From Mucilaginibacter sp. (GTDB lineage: Bacteria > Bacteroidota > Bacteroidia > Sphingobacteriales > Sphingobacteriaceae), in NCBI GenBank assembly GCA_030445275.1, contig JAUCSE010000050.1, forward strand, positions 19,029 to 83,028: DNA of 64,000 bases, in the 5' to 3' direction. The translations under genes and the position numbers were made by a program. The stretch's first letter is position 1, and the number at the start of each line of letters is the position of its first letter. Under the pieces are notes generated by a model. It did not search any database and had not been told where the DNA came from. It saw only the letters and a list, made by a program, of their open reading frames with translations. Shown piece by piece: positions 35,291-44,097 of the stretch.

Positions 35291-35331
35291 AAAGCCCCTC
35301 TAAATGGAAACATTTAGGGGGCTTTGTTTTT
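35291..35331 (+). terminator. Intrinsic terminator of the small-protein/lipase cluster
   Basis: Stem AAAGCCCCTCTAAATG / CATTTAGGGGGCTTT with a GAAA loop, followed by GTTTTT. Confidence 0.92.
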
Positions 35332-35359
35332 AAGCTAAGGAAAGTCGGAGATTAAACTT

Positions 35360-35426
35360 GCCCGGTCATCTCCGCCAGCTGGCGGATGGCCCCCCCCTCT
35401 CTTCGCCTGCGGCGGAAAGAGGGGCT
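35360..35426. repeat. Dispersed repeat, family F
   Basis: CCGCCAGCTGGCGG followed by CCCCTCTCTTCGCC and GGCGGAAAGAGGGG. An incomplete further copy with CCGCCGGCTGGCGG lies at 35561-35610. Confidence 0.6.
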
Positions 35427-35454
35427 TTAAAAATGGGGTAAAGACAAAAGAAAT

Positions 35455-35532
35455 TATCATCCTGAGGAACGAAGGATCTATTCGTGAATATGCATGCGTT
35501 TAATAGGTGCTTCACTCCGTTCAGCATGACAA
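35455..35532. repeat. Dispersed palindrome, family B2
   Basis: Starts with CATCCTGAGGAACGAAGGATC and ends with GTGCTTCACTCCGTTCAGCATG in inverted sense. Same family at 41578-41657, 43251-43333 and 50204-50287. Confidence 0.75.
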
Positions 35533-35641
35533 ACTTTATTTCCAAACCCCTTTTTGCGCAGCAGAGAGGGGCGCCGTCCGCCGGCTGGCGGATCAGGCGG
35601 GATGAGCCGACCGTAAGTCATGCAATTAAATTATCAACTCA

Positions 35642-37267
35642 CTACATAGTTGCAATTTTCTCAAAAACTCTTGCAATTACTTCGGCACCGGGATCAGGAA
35701 CATCTCTTAATACCGCCTCTGAAAGGTAGGAGGAGCGCCCAAACTTGGTGTTGATAATATTTTTGGTGTTATCGGCTCCCTTACGGGCCTGTTGTGCAAC
35801 AAGTGCTAATGACTCTTTGCTGGCCAATGCTTCAAACGCAGGTTGTAAGGCGTCAATCATGGTTCTGTCGCCTTGTTGTGCACCGCCATAATCCTTTACT
35901 TTTTGTAATCCGTCTAATAAAGCTTTCCCCAGATCAGGCTGTTTGGAGTAGGTATTTCCGGCTGCTGTAAACAGGATAGACAATAGAACACCACTAGACC
36001 CTCCCGCTTCGCGGGCCAGAATACGGCCGATGGTGAGCAGCATCTTCCCGGTATCATTTAGTGGCAGTTTGTCAATTACTGATAAAAGGCGTTTACCGGT
36101 TAACGCGAATGTAGAACCTGCATCACCATCGCCAACTTTGGCATCCAGGCCATTGATCTCTTTTTCAATAGCAACTAATAATTGAGCTGCTGTTTCAATG
36201 AGCTTTTGAACTGCGCTATTGGCTGATGGTTCATACGGAATGGTTTCAGGAAGTTTAGGGCTGCTGATGCTGGCAGGCTTTTTAAATGGTTGTATATGCC
36301 AGGCAGAAGGTTCGACAGTTGCCAGTAATGCCTTTTCAAATTCGTTAGTGAGCAGGAGTATCGAAACCGAAAAGCCACTCATGTTAATGGACGACATTAA
36401 GGCCGCGGGGCCTATCATGTAGTCTATCTTATCGGCTAGTTTTGTTTTATGGAACGAGTTGACCAATAAGCTCATCTCAATAGGACTAACGCTGCCCATG
36501 TTATTGAATATCATGGCATACCGGCCGTTTGCGTCAGGTAAATTTGCTTCGAGTTTTTCAATGGCTAAATTCATTAATTTATCAGCCTTGTCGTAAGTAA
36601 TAACTTCTATACCGGGCTCTCCATGTATCCCCAGTCCTAATTCGGCCTGTTGGTCATTTAAACGGGAGGTGAGTTCCTGCCCAAGGTGGCGGCATTCCGT
36701 GAGCGAAAGCCCTATTGAGGCCGTACTATCTATTACTTTTTGCGCTATTGCTGCAATCTCGCTTAATGATCTTCCTTCTTCGGCCAATCGTCCTGCAATT
36801 TTATGTACGAATAAAGTACCGGCAATGCCGCGTTTTTTCACATCTTTTCCAAGAGCAATATCATCATCTACGGTTACCGTTTGTACATCGTACCCTAAGG
36901 CGCGGGCCTGCTCGGCTGCCAGGCCAAAGTTAAGGCGGTCGCCTGTATAATTCTTGATAATGAGCAAACAACCTTTTGGTCCGGTTGCGGCTAAAATGGC
37001 CGATAGCACCGCATCAACCGTAGGTGAAGCAAAAATATCGCCGCACACCGCAGCGGTAAGCATACCCTTACCTACAAAGCCCGCATGTGCCGGTTCGTGT
37101 CCGGAGCCTCCACCAGAAATTACGGCTACTTTTGATTTATCCCAGTCTGCACGGATCACTACCCGTACCTCAGGAAAGCTATCTAATTTGGCTAGTTTCG
37201 GGTTAGTTAATAATCCGTTTATGGCCTCATTTACAATTTGATCGGGTTCATTGATGAAAAATTTCAT
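35642..37267 (-). CDS. Fused dihydroxyacetone kinase (DhaK-DhaL type)
   Basis: 541 residues. The DhaK part (about 1-330) has SGGGSGHEPAHAGF (51-64), NYTGDRLNFG (Asp109) and the substrate-binding His215 in GIHGEPGIE. The DhaL part (about 350-541) has DAKVGDGDAGST (375-386), whose aspartates bind Mg-ATP. Fusion of the two on one chain is the ATP-dependent form, not the PEP-phosphotransferase form. It phosphorylates dihydroxyacetone (or glyceraldehyde) to feed glycolysis. No glycerol gene adjoins it. Confidence 0.93.
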   Translation of the reverse strand: MKFFINEPDQIVNEAINGLLTNPKLAKLDSFPEVRVVIRADWDKSKVAVISGGGSGHEPAHAGFVGKGMLTAAVCGDIFASPTVDAVLSAILAATGPKGCLLIIKNYTGDRLNFGLAAEQARALGYDVQTVTVDDDIALGKDVKKRGIAGTLFVHKIAGRLAEEGRSLSEIAAIAQKVIDSTASIGLSLTECRHLGQELTSRLNDQQAELGLGIHGEPGIEVITYDKADKLMNLAIEKLEANLPDANGRYAMIFNNMGSVSPIEMSLLVNSFHKTKLADKIDYMIGPAALMSSINMSGFSVSILLLTNEFEKALLATVEPSAWHIQPFKKPASISSPKLPETIPYEPSANSAVQKLIETAAQLLVAIEKEINGLDAKVGDGDAGSTFALTGKRLLSVIDKLPLNDTGKMLLTIGRILAREAGGSSGVLLSILFTAAGNTYSKQPDLGKALLDGLQKVKDYGGAQQGDRTMIDALQPAFEALASKESLALVAQQARKGADNTKNIINTKFGRSSYLSEAVLRDVPDPGAEVIARVFEKIATM

Positions 37268-37466
37268 AGGTTTTTCTTTTTTACAAGGTACAAAAGAATC
37301 ATTTACAGCTTTTCATTTCAAACGAAGATTTTGCCATATCCTGTATTTCTGACCCTGTAATGATTTTGCAATAGTACAGCCCTTCTTCCAAACATTACTT
37401 GTATTTCTACCGGCAATAATTTAGCTTTAATAAAATGTAAACATTGTTGCAATAAATTAAATCACG

Positions 37467-39032
37467 ATGAAGCATCTAACCTTAAAATTATTATTTGCAG
37501 CGTGCCTGTTAAGCAGTACAAATCTGTTTGCACAGCAGGAAGTTGTTGATACCGCGGTGTTCAGCAAAATCAGGAACGCGGAGTTGAAAGATTCACACAT
37601 ACCTTATATCGCGCATTATCTTACCGATGTTTCGGGACCAAGGCTTACCGGATCGCCAGGTTTTAAAAGAGCTGCCGACTGGGCGGTTGCGGAAATGAAA
37701 AAATGGGGATTGGTTAATGCGGCTTTGGAACCGTGGGGCCAGTTTGGTAAAAACTGGGAACTCCTGGATTTCAGCATCATCATGAAAGTACCGTATGTGC
37801 AACCCATCATGGCTTACCCCGATCCGTGGAGCGCCAGTACTAATGGTTTGCAACAGGCCCCGGTGGTGCTGCTTACGCCGGCACAATCAAGGGATACCAT
37901 CTATTTAAGTCAGCACCTTGATGGTCTTAAAGGCAAATTTATTTTAGTAACGGGAGAGCCGATAAATACTACCGACAATTTTAAACCATCGGCAACACGC
38001 TTAACAGATGCAGAACTGGCTGATATGAAAGACATGCATATGGTTTCGCATGACATGATTGCGCAGTATGTAACGGGTATATCTAAAACATTGAATAAGG
38101 TTAGTGTACTGCTCAAAAGATCAGGCGCCATAGCCATTATTAGTACAGGCAGTAAAAATATTGATGGAACCGTTTTTGTACAGGCGCGGGGTGGATATAA
38201 ATTAACCAATCCGGAAAGTTTGCCTGCGGTGAGTATGGCGCTGGAGGATGGCCAGAAAATAAAAAGACTGATAGAATCGGGCCATCCGGTTGAAATTGCG
38301 TTGAATATCAACGGCAGAACATCAACTGAAGATACCAAGGGTTATAATGTTGTTGCCGAGATACCCGGCACCGACCCTAAGTTAAAATCGCAGCTGGTAA
38401 TGTTGGGTGGTCATTTAGATTCATGGCAGGCGGCTACCGGGGCAACAGATAATGCTGCCGGTTGTATTGTAGCAATGGAAGCCGTTCGTCTGCTTGACTC
38501 ATTAGGTTTAAAACCAAAGCGTACCATCCGTATTGCTTTATGGGGCGGTGAGGAACAGGGTGTTTATGGTTCCTATAATTATGTAAAGAATCACTTTATG
38601 GATATCGAAAAAGGTACTGTAAAACCCGAGCAAGCCAAAGTATCAGGCTACTTTAATCTGGATAATGGAACGGGTAAGATCAGGGGAGTATTTGCACAAG
38701 GAAATACAGCCATACAACCTATATTTGAGCAATGGTTTGCACCGTTCCATGATCTGGGAGCCAGTACGGTTACGCAAAAAAACACAGGCTCAACAGATCA
38801 TCTTTCGTTTGATTGGGCAGGTATACCCGGGTTTCAGTTTATACAGGACCCTCTTGATTATGAAACCAGAACGCATCACAGTAATATGGATAGTTATGAC
38901 CACCTGCAAATGGACGATTTGAAACAAGCCGCAATTATTATAGCATCGTTTGTGTATCAAACAAGCATCAGGCCAGGTATGTTGCCTAGAAAGCCGCTGG
39001 TTAAAGAAACATTTGCCTTTGACGGGTTATAA
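37467..39032 (+). CDS. M28-family zinc aminopeptidase, secreted
   Basis: 521 residues with a signal peptide (1-22). A protease-associated-type insert occupies about 130-280. The M28 core (about 290-500) has the metal ligands His316 and Asp328, catalytic Glu362 with the following Glu363, Asp399 and a final His in HHSNMDSYD. GHLDSW and WGGEEQG are characteristic. It would release N-terminal amino acids or dipeptides in the periplasm. It is transcribed alone from a promoter in the 200-base spacer from the kinase gene. Confidence 0.92.
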   Translation: MKHLTLKLLFAACLLSSTNLFAQQEVVDTAVFSKIRNAELKDSHIPYIAHYLTDVSGPRLTGSPGFKRAADWAVAEMKKWGLVNAALEPWGQFGKNWELLDFSIIMKVPYVQPIMAYPDPWSASTNGLQQAPVVLLTPAQSRDTIYLSQHLDGLKGKFILVTGEPINTTDNFKPSATRLTDAELADMKDMHMVSHDMIAQYVTGISKTLNKVSVLLKRSGAIAIISTGSKNIDGTVFVQARGGYKLTNPESLPAVSMALEDGQKIKRLIESGHPVEIALNINGRTSTEDTKGYNVVAEIPGTDPKLKSQLVMLGGHLDSWQAATGATDNAAGCIVAMEAVRLLDSLGLKPKRTIRIALWGGEEQGVYGSYNYVKNHFMDIEKGTVKPEQAKVSGYFNLDNGTGKIRGVFAQGNTAIQPIFEQWFAPFHDLGASTVTQKNTGSTDHLSFDWAGIPGFQFIQDPLDYETRTHHSNMDSYDHLQMDDLKQAAIIIASFVYQTSIRPGMLPRKPLVKETFAFDGL

Positions 39033-39328
39033 AGATTCATCTGTTAAATTACATTGCAAATAGTAAACGCCCTTATATATTTCAGGACGTTTTTTATAAA
39101 CTAAAAAGTCTGTTGGTTTATATTTTTTCACCAAAATAAATCTTTAATATTTTAATAATATATTGATTTATAGGTATTTAAATATATTTATTCTTTTTGA
39201 TTGATTTATATTTTTCTGTATCAATCATGATATTGCTAAATATTACGCAATATACTTCTCTCCTTTGTATAAGGCACCACGCTGTCCTAAAGCCCGGTTG
39301 CCAATAACCAATTAAACCAATTAACACT
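39033..39328. other. AT-rich spacer upstream of second GH71/99 gene
   Basis: 296 non-coding bases. A weak hairpin with a T6 tract near 39079-39097 may end the peptidase transcript. An inverted repeat ATATTGC / GCAATAT (39230-39253, spacer 10) is a possible operator for the gene at 39329. Confidence 0.35.
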
Positions 39329-40942
39329 ATGAAAAAGCTTACACTTTGTTTGCTTATGGCCGCGCTTTGTTGCGGTTGTAAGAAAAACGCGGTAAATCAA
39401 AATTTACCGGATGGACCGACCGCCATCAAAAACAAAACGCTTGCCGCAACCTCGGTAAGCAAGTCAACCTCCAAAAAAATCTTTATGCACTGGATGCCCT
39501 GGTTTGAAACACCCGAATCAAAAGGTGCCTGGGGCTACCACTGGAAAATGAATACACAAAATCCGGATATAATTACCAATGGTAAAAGACAGATTGCCGC
39601 TTATTATTACCCGCAAACCGGACCTTATGCATCAAGCGATGCCGACATTATTGAGTATCAGTTATTGCTTATGAAATACTCAGGTGTGGATGGCGTTACC
39701 ATCGACTGGCCGGGTACGCGGGTACAATATGATTATCCGGATAATCTGAATAACTCCAACGCGCTGATAGCAAAATTAAACGCGGTAGGATTACAGTTTG
39801 CCATTGTGGAAGAGGACCGTAATTGGGATGCCGGACAAACCAGCGGTGCGCATGGCGATTTTACTTACATGCAAAGCAATTACTTTAACCAGGGTAACTA
39901 TCTTAAGGTAAATAACACCCCGGTAGTGTTAAACTTTGGTCCGATAACTTTTCATACATCGGGTGAGTGGGATCAGATACTGGCCGGTTTAAATCCTAAG
40001 CCAAAGGTTATTCCGCTGTATGGCTTTACCAGCCAGGTAGGGGCAAATAATGCAGGTGGCGAATTCCCATGGATATACCAGGATCATCCAACGGTGGTAA
40101 ATAACTACTACGCTCAGGCTTCCAGCTTTCCTATTTCGGTGGGTGTGGTGTATCCTGGTTTTAACTCCTTTTATGCTGCCGGAGGTGCCGATGGCCCAAC
40201 CTGGCAAATTGCTTATAATGGGACATCGACATTTGCAACCATGTTGGATAAAGCTTTGGCATCAAGCGTAGGTATTATCCAGTTTGCCACTTGGAATGAT
40301 TATGGCGAGGGTACCATGATTGAGCCGACTGCCGAGTTTGGTTATGGTTTCTTGACCACCATGCAGCAAAAGCTGGGTGTGCAATATCACCAGCACGAGT
40401 TGGAGCAGATTTACCGGTTATATCAGCTGCGTAAACAATACAAGGGTAACTCGGGTGTGCAATCGCAACTGAACCAGGTGTTTACCAATTTCGCAAATCA
40501 GCAGCCAGTTGATGCCGAAAATTTAATGAACACCATTAGCGGTGGCGGTACTACTCCTCCGCCAGTAGGAGGCAGCGTGAGCATCAAAAACAAATGGCTG
40601 AATACGTATTTATATGAAGATAACGGACAGGTAAAATATGGCTCATCAAACACATCGGCCAATGCTAAATGGGTAGTGGAGCAATTTAACGGCCATACCC
40701 GCATCAAAAATGCAGGAACCGGTAATTACCTCAATATCGAACATCTGTATAGCTACGCCGAAAGCACCAATGTTCCTAATAGTTTTTACAGCAGCTACTG
40801 GGTTCTGGAAGATGTAAGCGGCTTTAAACGTATTAAAAGCGAATGGAAGGGAACCTACATTAACCTGGAAAACCAAAGCGGTTTTGCGCAATGTACCACT
40901 ATTGGTGTGGGTGCCGATAGCAGCCAGTGGACGATCAATTAA
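39329..40942 (+). CDS. GH71/99-like lipoprotein with beta-trefoil-like tail
   Basis: 537 residues. Lipoprotein signal with Cys17 (CCGCKKN). The catalytic part (about 45-365) belongs to the glycoside hydrolase 71/99-like group (FMHWMPWFETP, GAWGYHWKMN, GVTIDWPG, WNDYGEGTMIEPT). A Pro/Gly linker (GGGTTPPPVGG) leads to a C-terminal domain (about 415-537) with three similar segments (SIKNKWLNTYLYED, RIKNAGTGNYLNIE, RIKSEWKGTYINLE), as in ricin-like or fascin-like beta-trefoil binding modules. It probably acts on a mannan-type or other alpha-linked polymer. A terminator follows. Confidence 0.82.
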   Translation: MKKLTLCLLMAALCCGCKKNAVNQNLPDGPTAIKNKTLAATSVSKSTSKKIFMHWMPWFETPESKGAWGYHWKMNTQNPDIITNGKRQIAAYYYPQTGPYASSDADIIEYQLLLMKYSGVDGVTIDWPGTRVQYDYPDNLNNSNALIAKLNAVGLQFAIVEEDRNWDAGQTSGAHGDFTYMQSNYFNQGNYLKVNNTPVVLNFGPITFHTSGEWDQILAGLNPKPKVIPLYGFTSQVGANNAGGEFPWIYQDHPTVVNNYYAQASSFPISVGVVYPGFNSFYAAGGADGPTWQIAYNGTSTFATMLDKALASSVGIIQFATWNDYGEGTMIEPTAEFGYGFLTTMQQKLGVQYHQHELEQIYRLYQLRKQYKGNSGVQSQLNQVFTNFANQQPVDAENLMNTISGGGTTPPPVGGSVSIKNKWLNTYLYEDNGQVKYGSSNTSANAKWVVEQFNGHTRIKNAGTGNYLNIEHLYSYAESTNVPNSFYSSYWVLEDVSGFKRIKSEWKGTYINLENQSGFAQCTTIGVGADSSQWTIN

Positions 40943-40961
40943 TTATTTATCTCTAACTAAT

Positions 40962-40998
40962 AACGCCCCTGTACACAAGCTGTGCAGGGGCGTTTTAT
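40962..40998 (+). terminator. Intrinsic terminator after GH71/99-like gene
   Basis: Stem AACGCCCCTG / CAGGGGCGTT extended by a partly paired inner ACA/TGT, followed by TTTATTTATT. Confidence 0.9.
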
Positions 40999-41050
40999 TT
41001 ATTCAGGTTTTTAATGTTTAACTTTAATTTGATGACCAACCAACACTGCT

Positions 41051-41524
41051 ATGCCGAAAGAAGAACTAACCGATCTTTTAAAATTTCTATCCCCGTTTCC
41101 GGCCGAAGTGCAGCAAAAGGCCCTATGGCTGCGTGATCTGATTTGGGGGCTGTATCCGCAGGCCAACGAACTGATCTATGATAATTATAACGCGCTGGCC
41201 TTTGGCTGGTCGCCTACAGAAAAGGTGGGTCATGGCTTTTGCTCCATAGCCGTTTTCAGAACAAATAATAACGTACATTTCGGTTTTTACTGGGGTGCCG
41301 AGCTTGCTGATCCTGAAAAGCTGCTGATAGGCAATGGTAATCAATACCGGTATGTGCTGGTTAAAAGCACAGATGATTTTCCTAAAGCTTACATCACCCA
41401 ATTGATGCAGGAAGCCTGGCTCAATTCGCTTAAAAAGATAAAAGACCCTAAACAAATTGTGGAGAGTAAAACCATCAGCAAATCGGTTTCGCTCGTAAAA
41501 CGGGAAAAGAAGCAGGTTAAGTAA
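41051..41524 (+). CDS. DUF1801 protein
   Basis: 157 residues. The YdhG/DUF1801 fold is recognisable: VQQKALWLRDLIWGLYPQANELIYDNYNAL at the start and the strand pair GFCSIAVFRTNNNVHFGFYWGAELADPEKLL, then a C-terminal helix. Members are small cytoplasmic proteins of unknown role, some annotated as iron-related. Transcribed alone, with a lysine-rich tail (VKREKKQVK). Confidence 0.82.
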   Translation: MPKEELTDLLKFLSPFPAEVQQKALWLRDLIWGLYPQANELIYDNYNALAFGWSPTEKVGHGFCSIAVFRTNNNVHFGFYWGAELADPEKLLIGNGNQYRYVLVKSTDDFPKAYITQLMQEAWLNSLKKIKDPKQIVESKTISKSVSLVKREKKQVK

Positions 41525-41847
41525 TAGTTTGTTTGAAAAGGGAATAAGATCGAGAGCATGGATCTACTTAGATTTGTTTGTCGTGCTGAACGAAGTGAAG
41601 CATCTATTATACATTATGCAAGTTCAGCAACAGATCCTTCGTTCCTCAGGATGACAATTTTTTGTCCTTGCTCCTTTATCCATTAATTCCTTGCTCAATC
41701 CCCCTCATCTTTGTTACTATATTTTATCCGCAGTAATTAAAAAAGGATATATCTTAGATTAATTTTAAATTATTGATCATTGACCAAAACAAAAACGGTA
41801 CCGCAATATTATAGTGGTACGTGAGTTTTTAATAAAATACTTTTATC
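41525..41847. other. Spacer upstream of the Ter locus
   Basis: 323 bases: a family B2 repeat (41578-41657), then an AT-rich promoter region. An inverted repeat GTACCGC / GTGGTAC (41798-41820) lies 28 bases before the first TerD gene and could be an operator. No gene. Confidence 0.4.
41578..41657. repeat. Dispersed palindrome, family B2
   Basis: TTGTCGTGCTGAACGAAG...CATCTATT at the left and AGATCCTTCGTTCCTCAGGATGACAA at the right, in inverted sense. Confidence 0.75.
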
Positions 41848-42423
41848 ATGGCTATTAACCTACTCAAGGGGCAAAAAATAGATATTGGATTATCAAGAAT
41901 GACGGTTGGTTTGGGCTGGAACCCAAACGAAGGCACAGGTTATGATTTTGACCTGGATGTATCGGCTATTATGATTGATGCTAACCGCTTTGTACCCGAA
42001 GATGAATTTTTCGTTTTTTATAACAATGTTGATTCTCCCGATTCATCTGTTCATCATACCGGCGATGACCCATCGGGCGGTAACAGCGATGGCGGCGATG
42101 ATGAATCCATCAATGTTGATCTGACTAAGGTTGATGCCAAAATACAGGAAATACTTTTTGTAGTTACCATACACGAGGCTCAACCACGCAGGCAAAACTT
42201 TGGCCAGGTACGCGATTCGTACATCCGCATTATTGATGAGCTTACCGGCAGCGAAGTTTGCAAGTATGAACTGGGCGAGGATTTTTCGATTGAAACAGCT
42301 ATTGAATTTGGTCGCTTATACCGTCGTAGCGGTGCCTGGAAATTTGAGGCATCAGGTGTAGGTTATAAAGAGGATCTGGCATTCTTTTTAAGTAAATATT
42401 TTAAAGGGCAGATCATAAAATAA
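41848..42423 (+). CDS. terD: TerD-family protein, copy 1
   Basis: 191 residues. TerD domain throughout: LLKGQKIDIGLSRMTVGLGW, YDFDLDVSAIMID, HHTGDDPSGG and QNFGQVRDSYIRI. The acidic loops are those that bind calcium in characterised TerD proteins. Its linker is longer than in copy 3 (GGNSDGGDDES). It opens the Ter block and is separated from copy 2 by a family D repeat. Role: membrane-associated stress response with TerC, by family knowledge. Confidence 0.95.
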   Translation: MAINLLKGQKIDIGLSRMTVGLGWNPNEGTGYDFDLDVSAIMIDANRFVPEDEFFVFYNNVDSPDSSVHHTGDDPSGGNSDGGDDESINVDLTKVDAKIQEILFVVTIHEAQPRRQNFGQVRDSYIRIIDELTGSEVCKYELGEDFSIETAIEFGRLYRRSGAWKFEASGVGYKEDLAFFLSKYFKGQIIK

Positions 42424-42430
42424 AACGGGA

Positions 42431-42515
42431 AGCCTCACCCCGGCCCTCTCCAAAGGAGAGGGTGTAAAACATATTGAGTAAAGTCCTCTTCTTTGGAGAG
42501 GATTTAGGTGAGGCT
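42431..42515. repeat. Dispersed palindrome, family D
   Basis: Arms AGCCTCACC...CCTCTCCAAAGGAGAGG and CCTCTTCTTTGGAGAGG...GGTGAGGCT. A second copy lies at 46112-46201, and the two bracket the central Ter genes. Confidence 0.85.
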
Positions 42516-42534
42516 CTCATTAAATAATACAGTA

Positions 42535-43200
42535 ATGGCAATAAATTTAGTAAAAGGTCAAACTATTGATCTTCGTAAAAATGATAAGGGCGAAAGTTTT
42601 GATCTGTCGTCTGTTACTATTGGTTTAGGCTGGGATGTTAAACAAAGCGGCGGCGGTTTTTTGGGCAAGCTATTTGGTGGTGGCGAAGAGGCGGAGTACG
42701 ACCTGGATGCCATCGCTTTTTTGCTGGATAAAAACGGCAAGGTAGCCGATAGGGGCAGTACCTTTCAAAAACCCAATGGCAATAATGTAAGTTTATATGA
42801 AGGTGATGTGATCTATTTCAACTCCATGAAACACCCATCGGGTCATATTTGGCTTACCGGCGATAACCGTACCGGTGCAGGTGATGGCGATGATGAGCAG
42901 ATCATCGTAAAACTGGATTCGCTCGACCCAAAATTCGATCGTATATTGTTTATTGTGGCTATTTACCAGGGACGCAAAAATAATCAGCACTTTGGCATGG
43001 TGGATAACGCGTTTATTCGCGCTGTTGATAACCATGGCAAGGAGATCGCGAAGTTCAGCCTGTCTGGTGATTCAACTTACAACGGTATGTGCTCCATGAC
43101 CTTTGCCGAAGTGTATCGCAAGGATGGCACCTGGAAGTTCCGCGCCATTGGCGAACCGCACAACACCGATAATTTTTTAGAAATATTGAAGCAATATTGA
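42535..43200 (+). CDS. terD: TerD-family protein, copy 2 (with insertion)
   Basis: 221 residues from the ATG at 42535, which matches the MAINLVKGQ start of its paralogues. An in-frame upstream start (42508) lies inside the family D repeat. It keeps the TerD pattern (YDLDAIAFLLD, HPSGHIWLTGDNRTGAGDGDDEQI, HFGMVDNAFIRAV) but has a Gly-rich insertion QSGGGFLGKLFGGGEEAE near residue 30-50. The next gene is the HAD protein, 198 bases on, past a B2 repeat. Confidence 0.92.
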   Translation: MAINLVKGQTIDLRKNDKGESFDLSSVTIGLGWDVKQSGGGFLGKLFGGGEEAEYDLDAIAFLLDKNGKVADRGSTFQKPNGNNVSLYEGDVIYFNSMKHPSGHIWLTGDNRTGAGDGDDEQIIVKLDSLDPKFDRILFIVAIYQGRKNNQHFGMVDNAFIRAVDNHGKEIAKFSLSGDSTYNGMCSMTFAEVYRKDGTWKFRAIGEPHNTDNFLEILKQY

Positions 43201-43250
43201 GAATCAAGAACCAGGAGTCAAGACAGAAAAGTAAGAATTAAAATCGCCGC

Positions 43251-43333
43251 TTGTCATGCTGAACGCAGGGAAGCATCTATTCACCGATACGTATAGCTTA
43301 ATAATAGATCCTTCGCTATCGCTCAGGATGACA
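43251..43333. repeat. Dispersed palindrome, family B2, nested in an outer repeat
   Basis: B2 arms TTGTCATGCTGAACGCAGG and CCTTCGCTATCGCTCAGGATG. Around it an outer inverted repeat (about 43216-43231, GAGTCAAGACAGAAAA, matched at about 43348-43384 by TTTTCTGTCTTGATTCTTGAC) is visible, so one repeat appears to sit inside another. Confidence 0.65.
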
Positions 43334-43398
43334 GGATGGTTTTTATTTTTCTGTCTTGATTCTTGACTCTAACCTCTTGACTCTTTTAAAACGAACCT

Positions 43399-44097
43399 AT
43401 GCCTTATTACCACCACTATTCCTTTGACCTCTGGCTTACGCTGATAAAATCTAATCCGGATTATAAACTGGAGCGTACGCGGATATTTCACCGCGATTTT
43501 AACCCTGGAAATAAAAGTATAGAAGAGGTGGCCAAAGCTTTCCGCGTGGTCGACTTGATGTGCAATGCGGTTAATGAGCGCACCGGGAAAAATATCGATT
43601 CAGACGAAATGCATCTCATGGTTATTAGCCTGATCAATGATAACCAACTGGATCTGAAGCAAATTGATACTGATAAGCTATATGCAGATATGGAAGCGCT
43701 GGTGTTGAACAATATGCCACTGGTATATGATGATGTAACAATTAATGTGTTGGATCGTCTAAAACAAAAAGGCGGCAGTACGCTTAGTTTATTAAGTAAC
43801 ACCGGCTTTATTAAAGGAGCAATATTAAAAAAGATACTGGCTGAATTAAAGATGGATCAATACTTTGATTTTCAGCTGTACTCTGACGAGGTGGGCATGT
43901 CAAAACCAAACCCGGCCTTTTTTAATTTGATGCTCCAAAACATTAAACAGATCAATAAAGGAAAAGAGATAACATTAGACAGTATTATTCATATTGGCGA
44001 TAACCCTAAGGCCGATATAGAAGGTGCAAATGCAGCAGGCATAAAAAGTTTGCTCATCAACTCAAACAACCAATCCATTTTAAGCTTAATCAATTAA
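43399..44097 (+). CDS. HAD-superfamily protein of the Ter locus
   Basis: 232 residues. The HAD layout is complete: motif I SFDLWLTL (nucleophile Asp10), helical cap about 20-110, motif II LLSNTGF, motif III KPNPAFF and motif IV HIGDNPKADIEGANAAG. The second Asp of the usual DxD is replaced by Trp12, as in FDxWxTL subfamilies, which may weaken phosphatase activity. HAD genes of this kind accompany Ter loci with phosphoribosyltransferases in comparative genomics. Stop and next ATG overlap by one base. Confidence 0.88.
   Translation: MPYYHHYSFDLWLTLIKSNPDYKLERTRIFHRDFNPGNKSIEEVAKAFRVVDLMCNAVNERTGKNIDSDEMHLMVISLINDNQLDLKQIDTDKLYADMEALVLNNMPLVYDDVTINVLDRLKQKGGSTLSLLSNTGFIKGAILKKILAELKMDQYFDFQLYSDEVGMSKPNPAFFNLMLQNIKQINKGKEITLDSIIHIGDNPKADIEGANAAGIKSLLINSNNQSILSLIN

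Larger units (their letters stand above)
35240..35641. other. Repeat-filled intergenic region
   Basis: 402 bases: terminator (35291-35331), family F repeats (35360-35426 and 35561-35610) and a family B2 element (35455-35532). No gene is supported. Confidence 0.6.

Noticed and set aside
36669..37241. Open frames of about 93-95 codons opposite the dihydroxyacetone kinase
   Set aside because: They mirror the kinase coding frame and have no recognisable motif.
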